This document shows positions 56,901 to 63,909 of a stretch of 64,000 nucleotides of DNA, one piece after another. Made by a program: the position numbers and the translations under genes. The notes under the pieces are model-generated. The model was not told where the DNA came from, searched no databases, and saw nothing but the letters and a program-made list of their open reading frames with translations. Each line of letters opens with the position of its first letter. Position 1 is the stretch's first letter. Source of the DNA: Rhizobiales bacterium TNE-4 (GTDB lineage: Bacteria > Pseudomonadota > Alphaproteobacteria > Rhizobiales > Beijerinckiaceae); assembly GCA_019083985.1 (NCBI GenBank), contig JAHRCV010000005.1, positions 83,965-147,964 on the forward strand, in the 5' to 3' direction.

Positions 56901-57070
56901 GCATAGGCGCTGCTACAAACGATGGTATCACCAGGCCCAGGCACATAGCTGCTACAGCCATTCAAATTCGCTTGCGCCAATGAAGGAACAGGACCCGCAG
57001 CAAGAAAGGCGAAGGCTAACCCTATCAGTGCAGGCGCGAAGACGCGCTTCGCTACAATTGGCAAATCCAT
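53978..57070 (-). CDS. Type V autotransporter with PATRR beta-strand repeats
   Basis: A 1030-residue precursor. Signal peptide ends near LAQ (about residue 32). The passenger is Ser/Thr/Asn/Gly-rich beta-helix (IDSSAVRSINGSTVGIGSGSTVN…), with autotransporter-associated repeats (KSGAGTLTLAGANTYTGATSINAGTL and KVGTGTFSMSGANTYTGTTAINAGTL). After a Pro-rich linker comes the C-terminal barrel (about 770-1030), ending in the aromatic GLQAQW. It should be displayed on the surface; adhesion is the usual role. It is alone, with no partner or regulator gene next to it. Confidence 0.93.
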   Translation of the reverse strand: MDLPIVAKRVFAPALIGLAFAFLAAGPVPSLAQANLNGCSSYVPGPGDTIVCSSAYAASTSGVQTPDNNTGNNNVTVTIDSSAVRSINGSTVGIGSGSTVNNAGSLNTQSFFYGYGISFGANGRSQAGGNAVTNSGSITTGGTYAAGILIRATNATAASNSITNTSAGTIGTTGSSAPGLYVISRALTTISNAGQISASGSNSVPILVSGPTDITNSSLVCAGSVSGSSCNSSTNGAAAIQLGNPYTTGRSTVTNNSGGVISSPNGIGINATNAGVDIANGGTIAGSSTAIQFFSGSATANNTVTLYSGSSTTGAILFNEYGSTETLTFSGLSNANFSNRIIGLNTINATGSANVTMTSASGYTLVGGTINVDGTSSLSISGAITDQATPAGQSSITKSGAGTLTLAGANTYTGATSINAGTLRARATNTLPSMTFVILAAGAVLDLNSYSQAVASFSGAGNTTLGSGTLTLGGANTDTLYSGIMSGAGGLTKVGTGTFSMSGANTYTGTTAINAGTLLLTGALASPTTIASGATLAGTGTINGAVTNAGILAPGLGTSEGAFTIVGNYTSSNGVLATNIWGTPAAPQADRLVVSGNGSVASGTTQILATDRGGLGAPTTGDGIVIVSAQNGAVTQAGAFTLGQRVAAGAYEYSLHRGGSSAGSGQNWYLRTTIDPATSSGGAMPQPLPPADPNATTPAAPVSATAEVTNYRVETAVYPGLQVAQRLYTYSLVDTLDQRRGSLSAQTPGAASVPGGWGRVAGVLGSTRVGETVGPNLSYNYGFLQTGLDLFAGQTTTGGVQFAGVFVAVGQSSATTATASRGQTGQFGSNAYTVGLYATRFEANGLYADGLLQATRFAQSKASSVGGASLATDGWSGSASLEAGWRMGLAQHFYVVPQLQIVGDTFALNNATDAYGLMDFQNQTALRGRIGLLGGATFNGDQPDRAVNVWLRASAWNVFAGGPKTSFETFAGTNGVIFQSHYGSSWLGLDGGVTAQLSKQSALYANAGYDYGFGLARQAFTGRIGLQAQW

Positions 57071-57206
57071 TACGTCCCACCAAATTCGCGACTAGGGCAC
57101 AATGAATTAGATTGAATCGGAATGAATTGAAACGCTCTAGACCCCAAAGCCCAACTCAGCCGCCTCATTTCGTGGCATTTTTAAGCGTTATAATTTCAAG
57201 CCTATA

Positions 57207-57560
57207 TCAGGCCTTATAAATGGCGCTGTCCTTGAAAGCTTCAATCGTCAAGCCTGACGCGTCTATAATCTCAACCACCCAGCGCGGCGGGCGGCCACGG
57301 CCGCTCCAGGTTTCCGGCCCGTTGGGGTTCCGGTACTTGGCCGCAACCGCCTCCCGACTTCCCGTCCCCGTCGCCTTCTTGCCCTTCCCGGCTTTGGCAA
57401 GCTCTGGATAGAGGTCATAGATCGACAAATCCGCCTCCGCCAAGCGGGCCTCAAACTCGGCCTTCAACTCGTGCCGGATGTTCTTCTGGCGGGACTCAAG
57501 TTCAGCCGTGAGCGAGGCAAGCTGCTTCTTGAGGTCACTGATGGAATGTCCGTCGGCCAT
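57207..57560 (-). CDS. H-NS histone-family DNA-binding protein
   Basis: A 117-residue H-NS-like protein. An N-terminal coiled coil (ISDLKKQLASLTAELESRQKNIRHELKAEFEARLA) gives oligomerisation; the C-terminal motif YRNPNGPETWSGRGRPPRW is the H-NS AT-hook-like loop. The start MADGHS gives the common family length; an in-frame ATG at 57614 would add 18 residues. It marks the left end of the AT-richer accessory stretch and could silence it. Confidence 0.88.
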   Translation of the reverse strand: MADGHSISDLKKQLASLTAELESRQKNIRHELKAEFEARLAEADLSIYDLYPELAKAGKGKKATGTGSREAVAAKYRNPNGPETWSGRGRPPRWVVEIIDASGLTIEAFKDSAIYKA

Positions 57561-57852
57561 GGCGGGGATCCTTGGGTCATGGGGCTTAAACCCCGACAAT
57601 CTCGATTCGGCCATATGATAACCGATCTCACAGGTTCACGAGAGCCCTCGGGAAACGCCAAACGAGGAGGCACAAGCCGCGCTTAGCTTTGTTCTGCCAA
57701 AACTCTGGCATTGGCTCATTTTGAGTTTATTGACGCAAACTCGCGGCTGGTTCCCAACTGGTTCACGGATGACTGACAAAGTAGATAAATGGAACTTAAG
57801 GCAGATGTCGCTCACCCAAGGTTGCAGCGGGGAAAATGCCATTACGAAAAGC

Positions 57853-58434
57853 TTATTTGTTCAATGTATTCAGTTTACTCCCTACTACCTCTAAGGCTTT
57901 CTTCATCTTAGAAAACGCGCGCCGCTCATAACGATCAAGCGGATCAATGGCTTTTGCCATCAGTTTATATTTTTCGGCACGTTCTGGATTAGAACGGATC
58001 GTAATTACCTGCAAATTTTGTTCAACAAAGTACGCCGCCTCCTCGTCATCCTTAATCCGATTGCCGGCCGCAAAAATTTTGGCTTGCTGCTTCCGCGTTG
58101 GAATAATTGTTTTCACAATCTCAGCCTTGAGACGCTCTTCGCGTGCAGCCTCAATCCGATCCATATCAAGATAGGCTTCGGCAAAGTTACAGGCGGCGCC
58201 CCATAAGAGGCTATCAGCCAAAAACTTTTCCTCACAAAAGCCAAGACTGACCAGCAAAGCTTTCGCCAGCTCTTCAATGTCTTTTGGGCCTTGAGGCATT
58301 TGTCTGTAAGGGCGAGAGAGACCGTGGGCGAGTGCATTCTGAGCGACACGCGCCTTACCTGCACGAGACTTGGGACCCGTACTTTTCTGGGCGTTAAGGC
58401 GCCTTGCTGTTTGAGCAGCTTCTGAGATCGGCAT
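57853..58434 (-). CDS. Unknown conserved protein with NAQKSTGPKSRAGKA N-terminus
   Basis: A 193-residue basic protein. It starts MPISEAAQTARRLNAQKSTGPKSRAGKARVAQNALAHGLS, a motif found at the N-terminus of many bacterial hypothetical proteins, often in paired genes. The rest is helical and charged. The start at 58434 follows GGAGG; the open frame upstream overlaps the previous gene and is not used. It lies 13 bases after the gene at 58448 on the same strand. No function known. Confidence 0.72.
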   Translation of the reverse strand: MPISEAAQTARRLNAQKSTGPKSRAGKARVAQNALAHGLSRPYRQMPQGPKDIEELAKALLVSLGFCEEKFLADSLLWGAACNFAEAYLDMDRIEAAREERLKAEIVKTIIPTRKQQAKIFAAGNRIKDDEEAAYFVEQNLQVITIRSNPERAEKYKLMAKAIDPLDRYERRAFSKMKKALEVVGSKLNTLNK

Positions 58435-58447
58435 TGGGCAGCCTCCT

Positions 58448-59158
58448 CTATTTCGAACCGTGAGAAGTGGCTGAAACACCCTTCGTGAGCGGCTCTTCAC
58501 CCTGCGCAAACACGATTGAATAGGATCCATCCTGAAGACGAATGGCATCTTGCAATTGCTTGCCCAAGGCTTCGCGGTGGCGATCAATTTCCCGAAATGA
58601 GGCAAAGCGCCGGTTCTCAAGGCCATTGATGATCCCTTCGATTTTTTGAAGGGCATCGACTTTGTTCTCAAGAACTTTGGAATAGACGGCGTGCGTCGTC
58701 ATACCATGGCGTTCCAAGACACTTTCAATCACGGTGACAGCAGTTTCTTCGCCTGCAGACCATTGAAGCAGGGCCGTCTCGATGTCTGGCTTAATCTTTA
58801 CGTCCTTCAGATAGAATTTAAGAAGGCGCATCTGCTCGGTGACGAGGAGGCCATCCCGATCGCGCTCGTAGCGGTTGATCTGAGCCGTGATATCGGCAGC
58901 CTTCCGGATATAAATGAACTCAATCGCGTTCCGCGGATTGGTCGCCTCAAGCAGATGATCAAAGAGGCGATCAAATTCCTCTTGGGTCTCGTCGTTCCTG
59001 ACCAAGCGAGATTTGAGGCTCGGCTCAAGGCCCTCAAACTTTTCACGGATGGCTCTGGCGGAGAGCGGGAGTGGGTGGATGGGGCGCACATCGTTCGTGT
59101 GCGGGGCGGCGCGCAAAGACGCCTGCTTTGAAGATCGTGTACGGGCTTCGTTTGCCAT
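58448..59158 (-). CDS. Unknown helical protein paired with the NAQKSTGP protein
   Basis: A 236-residue hydrophilic, mostly helical protein (AIREKFEGLEPSLKSRLVRNDETQEEFDRLFDHLLEATNPRNAIEFIYIRKAADI…). No catalytic or DNA-binding motif was recognised. ATG 59158 follows CAGGAGC; the longer form from 59209 lacks a site. It is the first of a two-gene unit with the NAQKSTGP-type protein, suggesting joint function. Confidence 0.68.
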   Translation of the reverse strand: MANEARTRSSKQASLRAAPHTNDVRPIHPLPLSARAIREKFEGLEPSLKSRLVRNDETQEEFDRLFDHLLEATNPRNAIEFIYIRKAADITAQINRYERDRDGLLVTEQMRLLKFYLKDVKIKPDIETALLQWSAGEETAVTVIESVLERHGMTTHAVYSKVLENKVDALQKIEGIINGLENRRFASFREIDRHREALGKQLQDAIRLQDGSYSIVFAQGEEPLTKGVSATSHGSK

Positions 59159-59456
59159 CGCGTTTGCTCCTGAGAGGGCATGACTGCTGATGGTTTCTGT
59201 TGGTAACATAGACCCCTTTTTTTACTGAGACGAATTCAGGAAATTCTCACTCAAAGGCCAAAAAAGAGGGAACTCGTTTGTGGATAACCCCTTTTGACAA
59301 CTCTTAACTTGACAGAAAACGCAAGACGAATCGAAGCGAATCACATCGTCAGCAACAATCTTCGATGACATGAGATCGGGGCGGAATCGTTGGGATCGCT
59401 TCAAAAAGAAAGCGAGCTTGGCAATTGTTAAATCGACACGCGCACTGCCAGAGGCG

Positions 59457-59717
59457 ATGAGCGAGGTGGCTAACTCACCGAAGGAGGCAAACACGGCATC
59501 ATTGACGATCCGCAATCTGGACGATGCGACCGTGGAACGTCTTCGGATCCGTGCCGCGAGACACGGGACATCATTGGAAGAAGAAGTTCGAGCAATTCTG
59601 AAAGAGGCCAGCAAGGCAGATGTACCGTCGCAGAATTTAGCGGCATCCATTCGAGCGCGAATTGCTCAACTGGATGGGGATGAACTGGCTTTAGCGAGGG
59701 AGCCAAGCTTGAGCTGA
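59457..59717 (+). CDS. FitA-like ribbon-helix-helix antitoxin (orphan)
   Basis: An 86-residue protein with the FitA/plasmid-stability signature NTASLTIRNLDDATVERLRIRAARHGTSLEEEVRAIL. It starts with the ATG after AGAGG. Normally a FitB/VapC PIN toxin gene overlaps or follows at once; here the next gene is 180 bases away and carries its own Phd antitoxin. So the antitoxin has lost its toxin or acts in trans on another PIN toxin in this region. Confidence 0.85.
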   Translation: MSEVANSPKEANTASLTIRNLDDATVERLRIRAARHGTSLEEEVRAILKEASKADVPSQNLAASIRARIAQLDGDELALAREPSLS

Positions 59718-59874
59718 GCCAAGCTTGAGCTCAAGGATATCCCGAGGCCGACCCGGTTAGGCCCAATGATCCGGGCGACACAGGGGCCAATCCACATACA
59801 GCACCAAATGCCTTAGACTTGGCTATGGAGAGGCCCAGAAATGCCGTATTGCGCCTTTTAGTTCTAACTAGTAT

Positions 59875-59893
59875 ATTAACTAGAATGGAGAAA
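59875..59893. promoter_or_regulatory. Operator-like repeat before the Phd-VapC pair
   Basis: Two direct TAACTAG copies 12 bases apart contain the inverted pair CTAGT-ATATTA-ACTAG (59878-59893). The element ends 4 bases before the antitoxin ribosome-binding region, the usual place of antitoxin autoregulation. Confidence 0.5.
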
Positions 59894-59897
59894 TGTC

Positions 59898-60143
59898 ATG
59901 CGGCAGGTCGGGATCTTCGAAGCTAAGACGCATCTCTCAGAGCTTCTCGCGGAGGTGGAGAAAGGGATGACTTTAACGATTACGAGGCGGGGACACGCGA
60001 TTGCTGTGCTCTCACCCGTAACGGACAAAGCCACGCAAAGGCAGGCCGCAGCAGCTGCCCTTGCTGAGATCCGGCGTTCCCAAAAACAACCCGTGACAGC
60101 TGATGACATCCTGTCTTGGAAAGAGGAAGGCAGGAGACTTTGA
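59898..60143 (+). CDS. Phd/YefM-family antitoxin
   Basis: An 81-residue antitoxin with the Phd signature VGIFEAKTHLSELLAEVEKGMTLTITRRGHAIAVLSPV. The C-terminal segment (ILSWKEEGRRL) is the toxin-binding tail. It precedes and overlaps the VapC-like PIN toxin gene (stop TGA and TTG start share bases at 60140-60143), so translation is coupled. It likely represses its own promoter at the repeat just upstream. Confidence 0.92.
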   Translation: MRQVGIFEAKTHLSELLAEVEKGMTLTITRRGHAIAVLSPVTDKATQRQAAAAALAEIRRSQKQPVTADDILSWKEEGRRL

Positions 60144-60532
60144 TTGTCATCGATGCATCAGTAGCCGCGTCTTGGATTTTACCGGGGGAGGATGGGCCTC
60201 GCATTGATGCGGTGCTCGCGAAGTATGATCGCCTGTTGGCTCCGCATCTCTTCTGGTCAGAAATCCGAAATGTGCTTCTGGTCGCCGAACGTCGCGGACG
60301 TATCGAAAACGAGATTGTCGATGTCGCGATTGAGGAAATTACAAGATTGCACTTTGAATTCGATTATGCGCCCTCCTCGGAAGAAGTGATCCGTTTGGCG
60401 CGTCTTCACTCGCTTAGCATCTATGACGCCGTCTATCTCGAACTTGCAAAGAGGCATAAGGCCGACCTTGCAACCCTTGATCAGAAACTCATATTGGTTG
60501 CAAAAGCTGAAGACATAATTATCTATTCCTGA
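60140..60532 (+). CDS. VapC-family PIN-domain toxin
   Basis: About 130 residues. Acidic PIN residues are the Asp of IVIDASV, the Glu of WSEIRN, and the Asp of SIYDAVYLELA, followed by ATLDQKL. It is a likely RNase that cleaves tRNA or rRNA when not bound by the Phd antitoxin encoded directly before it. The start is a TTG overlapping the antitoxin stop; a TTG at 60116 is less likely. Confidence 0.9.
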   Translation: MIVIDASVAASWILPGEDGPRIDAVLAKYDRLLAPHLFWSEIRNVLLVAERRGRIENEIVDVAIEEITRLHFEFDYAPSSEEVIRLARLHSLSIYDAVYLELAKRHKADLATLDQKLILVAKAEDIIIYS

Positions 60533-60754
60533 TCATACATCAAAAATGCGTACTTTGATTCACGAACGAAGTAAAAATTAGCGTGGTTCTTTTGTGAAGA
60601 GTTCTTGAGACACCTTAAATCCCAATCTCTTCCACGGATTTATTTACAATCAGCTGTCAATCCAACGACACAGAGTCACTTAGCAACTTATTGTAGCATG
60701 GTTTGACGACTACGGGCCGGTCGTGCGCAGTCTGGTGTGCATAACACCTGCAAA

Positions 60755-61033
60755 TTAACGATCCGTTCTTTTCAAATCACGATAGAAATTTTCATGCGGC
60801 CCAACCATCAGCAGCTTTATCGTTTGCAAAACGATAACTCGATATGCCAGCAAACATGGCTGCCTCTGAAGCATGAACTTGTAAACTTTGACACCTAACA
60901 GATCGCCGACTTTTGATTCACCCAACTCCGGATTTTGCGCAATCGCCTGCACTGCATCGTCAAGCGATGCCTTTTGCTGCCGATGCATCTTCTTGACTGA
61001 AGGCTCAAAGGTAGAGGTAACAAGGAGACGCAT
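60755..61033 (-). CDS. RelE/ParE-superfamily toxin
   Basis: A 92-residue protein with the RelE/ParE fold pattern: TSTFEPSVKKMHRQQKASLDDAVQAIAQNPELGESKVGDLLGVKVYKF, then LLAYRVI and the C-terminal HENFYRDLKR. Its ATG overlaps the stop of the ParD-like antitoxin gene (ATGA at 61030-61033 region), the standard coupled layout. It could block gyrase or translation. Confidence 0.85.
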   Translation of the reverse strand: MRLLVTSTFEPSVKKMHRQQKASLDDAVQAIAQNPELGESKVGDLLGVKVYKFMLQRQPCLLAYRVIVLQTIKLLMVGPHENFYRDLKRTDR

Positions 61034-61242
61034 CAGCTAAACTGATACTCGCCAATCGGCTCTTCTTGATCGGCTAATAAAATCTCACGAATAGCGCTGA
61101 ACGGCAGATCTGGATTTTCAGCCATAATCCGTCCGATCTGCAACCAGTACTCGATTTGCTTTACGACAAAGCGATGCTCGAGCGTGCCATATCGCCTTGC
61201 CTTATCCACGAGGGTTTCAGATAGCCTTACATTAATCGCCAT
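61033..61242 (-). CDS. ParD-like ribbon-helix-helix antitoxin
   Basis: A 69-residue protein starting MAINVRLSETLVDKARRYGTLEHRFVVKQIEYWLQIGRIMAENPDLPF, which resembles the ParD-like antitoxin family of TA operons with RelE-type toxins. Its stop overlaps the toxin start. The AAGG ribosome site supports the start. It should neutralise the downstream toxin and bind its own promoter. Confidence 0.85.
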   Translation of the reverse strand: MAINVRLSETLVDKARRYGTLEHRFVVKQIEYWLQIGRIMAENPDLPFSAIREILLADQEEPIGEYQFS

Positions 61243-61442
61243 GACTTACCTTTATTCACCAGAGATACATCAAAGCAGATTAAAAAAGTTATGAGCCAAA
61301 ACTGAGGAGTTCAACTTTTCTCAGAAGAGCTGCTCAAATAGCATAACTCAGCTTTTAAATCAGTCTTAAAGATTAGGTGCACACGGGGTTGGTTATCAGG
61401 CGTTCCAATAAGCTCGACGCGGGCTTCTTCAAAAGCGGTATT

Positions 61443-61871
61443 TTAGAAAGGAAGCCGCTCTGTGATGAAGGGATTGACGACTTCGATCCCAGCCCAACGG
61501 AAGCCGTGTTGAAGATCTTCAGTTAACAGAAAGCGGCAGCTGTTTTCCTGCGCCACAGCCATAATCAGAGCATCCCAAATAGAGAAGGAATGCTCCGCGG
61601 CGAGTTCAAGGGCCAGCAGGAGAGATTGCTGTGTCGAGGGTGCAACGAGAAAGGTGTCGGACCAATGCGAAATCGATAGCTTTGTGTTGCCGAGGGTCAA
61701 ACCACCCTTCTTGACCAAGACGCGCGTCAACTCCCCAAGAACTTGCATCGGGATGAGCGTGGTCACGGGGTTTAATTGAGCGATAACGTCAATCGCGCGA
61801 TCAACCTTCGCGCCTTCCCCAAGCCCTTCGGCATAGACAAGGATGTTGGTATCGATGGCGACGCGGGTCAT
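61443..61871 (-). CDS. PIN-domain toxin
   Basis: A 142-residue PIN protein. Acidic residues are Asp7 (VAIDTNILVYAEG), the Glu of GELTRVLVKKG and the Asp of FSIWDALIMAVAQE. The wording and neighbour (Phd-type antitoxin 15 bases upstream) fit a VapC-like endonuclease. Its frame begins 15 bases after the antitoxin stop on the same strand. Confidence 0.9.
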   Translation of the reverse strand: MTRVAIDTNILVYAEGLGEGAKVDRAIDVIAQLNPVTTLIPMQVLGELTRVLVKKGGLTLGNTKLSISHWSDTFLVAPSTQQSLLLALELAAEHSFSIWDALIMAVAQENSCRFLLTEDLQHGFRWAGIEVVNPFITERLPF

Positions 61872-61886
61872 GGCAATCAGAGACTG

Positions 61887-62123
61887 TCAGACGTCGTATA
61901 ATTCGTCGCGGGTCCAAGCTTCGGACGCTTTACGAGGCTGTGAACAGAGCCGCTGCAAAAGCCGGGTCTTGGCCGCATCGGCGGCGCCCTGCGATGCGGA
62001 CACAGGCGACATCACAGCGACAGCTCGACCGCGCGAGATGATCTCAAAGGTCTCTCCCTTCCCCACATCGCGGAGCAGAGTCGAGAAGTGTCGATTGGCA
62101 TCGGAAGCTGATACGGTTTTCAT
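61887..62123 (-). CDS. Phd/YefM-family antitoxin
   Basis: A 78-residue antitoxin with VSASDANRHFSTLLRDVGKGETFEIISRGRAVAVMSPVS, the Phd signature, and a C-terminal toxin-binding segment (EAWTRDELYDV). It is paired with the PIN toxin gene downstream. A perfect inverted repeat (62127-62141) stands 3 bases before its start codon and is its probable operator. Confidence 0.92.
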   Translation of the reverse strand: MKTVSASDANRHFSTLLRDVGKGETFEIISRGRAVAVMSPVSASQGAADAAKTRLLQRLCSQPRKASEAWTRDELYDV

Positions 62124-62126
62124 AAA

Positions 62127-62141
62127 TAGTGTTTAACACTA
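62127..62141. promoter_or_regulatory. Operator-like inverted repeat of the Phd-PIN pair
   Basis: TAGTGTT-T-AACACTA: perfect 7-bp arms around a single base, 3 bases upstream of the antitoxin start. This is the form and place of Phd autoregulatory operators. Confidence 0.7.
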
Positions 62142-62221
62142 CTTTTAGATATGCTCAAGATCGTTTTATAAGGCGGCTCTCGCGTCGGCTGAAATGGGGC
62201 CAAGGTGCGATCCTAGTTCAC

Positions 62222-62467
62222 CTAAGTAATCTTCTGCGTTTTTAGCCTAACGCCAGGGTTGTCATCGGGCGCCCCAATAAACTCAACGCCGGCTTCTTCG
62301 AAGGCGCGCTTAATGTCGGCGAGGGTTTGCGAACGGCTGGGCGGAATTCCATCGGACTGCTCAAGCCGCTGGATGGTAAAACGGTTAGTTGCCGAGTGAT
62401 CGGCTAGATCTTTCGCCGTCCAACGGAGAAGTCCGCGCGCAGCACGTATCTGAGCACCAGTTATCAT
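62222..62467 (-). CDS. Small XRE-family HTH regulator
   Basis: An 81-residue protein, nearly all one helix-turn-helix domain: ITGAQIRAARGLLRWTAKDLADHSATNRFTIQRLEQSDGIPP, followed by LADIKRAFEEAGVEFI, the common ending of short XRE regulators. It is divergent from the 451-residue gene and its start lies next to that gene's promoter (62479-62506), so it probably represses it. Confidence 0.87.
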   Translation of the reverse strand: MITGAQIRAARGLLRWTAKDLADHSATNRFTIQRLEQSDGIPPSRSQTLADIKRAFEEAGVEFIGAPDDNPGVRLKTQKIT

Positions 62468-62478
62468 CAAATGTGCCC

Positions 62479-62506
62479 TTGACACATCATATTTTGCTAC
62501 TAATAT
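62479..62506 (+). promoter_or_regulatory. Near-consensus sigma-70 promoter of the 451-residue gene
   Basis: TTGACA at 62479-62484 and TAATAT at 62501-62506 with a 16-base spacer, about 48 bases upstream of the start codon at 62554. It lies between the divergent XRE gene and the 451-residue gene. Confidence 0.7.
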
Positions 62507-62517
62507 CACTTAAAGTG
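62507..62517. promoter_or_regulatory. Candidate repressor operator at the transcription start
   Basis: CACTTAAAGTG is an 11-base imperfect palindrome (CACTT/AAGTG arms) lying directly after the -10 box, a common place for a blocking repressor such as the divergent XRE protein. Short length keeps confidence low. Confidence 0.4.
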
Positions 62518-62553
62518 GTTTTTAAACCTCTTCAGTTGATAAAGAGCTCACAA

Positions 62554-63909
62554 ATGAACATTCAATCTCTCACCTACTGGCACTCCACGCTTCAAGGCAA
62601 ATCTTTGCCTATCCACGAAAATGATCCTCAGGAGGGGTGGTACCGGACGCGACCGCGGAAGGGGTACCGGAGTTTGCCGGTCAGGATCTGGCGGGATGAG
62701 GCGTCGGGAGAGCTTTTGGCTCTGCGGGATGGCAAGCGGGTCGATCCTTATGAGGTCTGGACGTGGGTGTGTCTGAACCCTGTGTCGGTGGAGGCCTATG
62801 AGGCGGTCTTGGTGCAAGGGGCGCAGTGGCCTGACGAGATTGGGTTAGTTGGGCAGGGTTTGGGTGACGGCGGTGCACGCCAGTCTCATGCAGAGCGCAG
62901 GAAGCTTCGGTCCGATGGCGCAAGGCCTGTCAAAATGGCAGCGAAGGTCACTGAACCAACTGCCACATCAGACATGCTGACTGCCAATGTGTCATCAGCG
63001 CGATCCGTGCGGAGCCACTCTCCGAACGCTACTCATGCGGCTGTCAATTTGTCATACGCTGCCGCAATGGTGAACAGTCATTCTGACAGCAAGGTTCAAT
63101 CAACCGTCAATATGACAGCCGGTCATCCTACTAAGAACCGTCAATCTGACGGTCGGGTGCATAACACTGACAAAATGACAATCAATTCGCGATCTGCCGA
63201 CAGGCAGGTTCCTGCATTGAACAATCCCGCTGAGACAACCCCTTTGCCGGATCATGGACGGTTGGGACATAACAGCCAAACACATGTCGCGGATTGCAAT
63301 GAGCTTGAGAGCGAGGACATTGCCGTCACACTCAAACAGGACTTGTCGGCGCTGAAGTCCGATGTCTTGGCCTGGCTGTCAGAGGTGGGCGAGATTGCCG
63401 ATCAGGTGACGGCGGATCGCTGCGCGAACTATGCAGATGCGTTTGCCTCGTTTGAGAAGCAGGCCGAAGAGCTGCGCACGAAGGCCAAGAAGCCTGTACT
63501 TGATCAAGGGCGCGCGATTGATGCGCAATGGAAGCCGCTCGTGTCGCAAGCCGATGAAGGCAAGCGCTTATGCAAGAAAGCCCTTGAGCCCTTCCTGATT
63601 GTTGAGACCGAGCGTTTGGAAAAGGAGTTGATAGAACAGCTTCAGGCGGAGAATGGCGATCTCTCGGTTCTGAGCTCACTCGCCGTCTCTGCCAAAGCTG
63701 GAACCTTTGGTCGGACGATCTCGCTGAGACGTGTGAGGAAAGTACGCGTCTTGGACCGGAATGCGCTCTTGGCTCACTACCATCGCGATCCTCGCTTCTT
63801 GAATGATGAGGCTGTCCAGAAGCTTTTGGCCAAATTGGCAGAGCATGATTTGCAAGCCGGGCAGAATGTTCCGGGTGCAGACAGTGTCGAGGAGAAGGTG
63901 GCTGCTTAA
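62554..63909 (+). CDS. Unknown phage-like protein with DNA-repeat-bearing central region
   Basis: A 451-residue protein from ATG 62554. Residues 1-100 are a compact domain (YWHSTLQGKSLPIHENDPQEGWYRTRPRKGYRSLPVRIWRDEASGELLALRDGKRVDPYEVWTWV). Residues about 125-220 are low-complexity and overlie the seven 13-bp repeats. The C-terminal 190 residues are helical (LKSDVLAWLSEVGEIADQVTADRCANYADAFASFEKQAEELRTKAKKPVLDQGRAIDAQWKPL…KALEPFLIVE), resembling prophage proteins encoded near RecT-like recombinases. No catalytic motif was recognised. It looks like part of an integrated phage or element. Confidence 0.7.
   Translation: MNIQSLTYWHSTLQGKSLPIHENDPQEGWYRTRPRKGYRSLPVRIWRDEASGELLALRDGKRVDPYEVWTWVCLNPVSVEAYEAVLVQGAQWPDEIGLVGQGLGDGGARQSHAERRKLRSDGARPVKMAAKVTEPTATSDMLTANVSSARSVRSHSPNATHAAVNLSYAAAMVNSHSDSKVQSTVNMTAGHPTKNRQSDGRVHNTDKMTINSRSADRQVPALNNPAETTPLPDHGRLGHNSQTHVADCNELESEDIAVTLKQDLSALKSDVLAWLSEVGEIADQVTADRCANYADAFASFEKQAEELRTKAKKPVLDQGRAIDAQWKPLVSQADEGKRLCKKALEPFLIVETERLEKELIEQLQAENGDLSVLSSLAVSAKAGTFGRTISLRRVRKVRVLDRNALLAHYHRDPRFLNDEAVQKLLAKLAEHDLQAGQNVPGADSVEEKVAA
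62928..63180. repeat. Seven 13-bp iteron-like repeats within the 451-residue gene
   Basis: A 13-mer of form nGnCA-nnn-TGnCn occurs at 62928, 62982, 63042, 63076, 63105, 63139 and 63168 (examples TGTCAATTTGTCA, CGTCAATATGACA, CGTCAATCTGACG). Copy starts from 63042 on alternate 34 and 29 bases apart, a 63-base double period near six helical turns. Copies at 63076 and 63139 fall in a different reading frame from the other five, so the pattern is a DNA-level one. Confidence 0.75.

Noticed and set aside
57690..57775. Short plus-strand stretch reading ALAHFEFIDANSRLVPNWFTDD
   Set aside because: Only about 25 codons, with a stop just upstream and no start codon or family; too short to call.
59222..59650. 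142-residue minus-strand frame over the FitA antitoxin
   Set aside because: It overlaps a clear antitoxin and shows no domain; its start lies inside the antitoxin gene.
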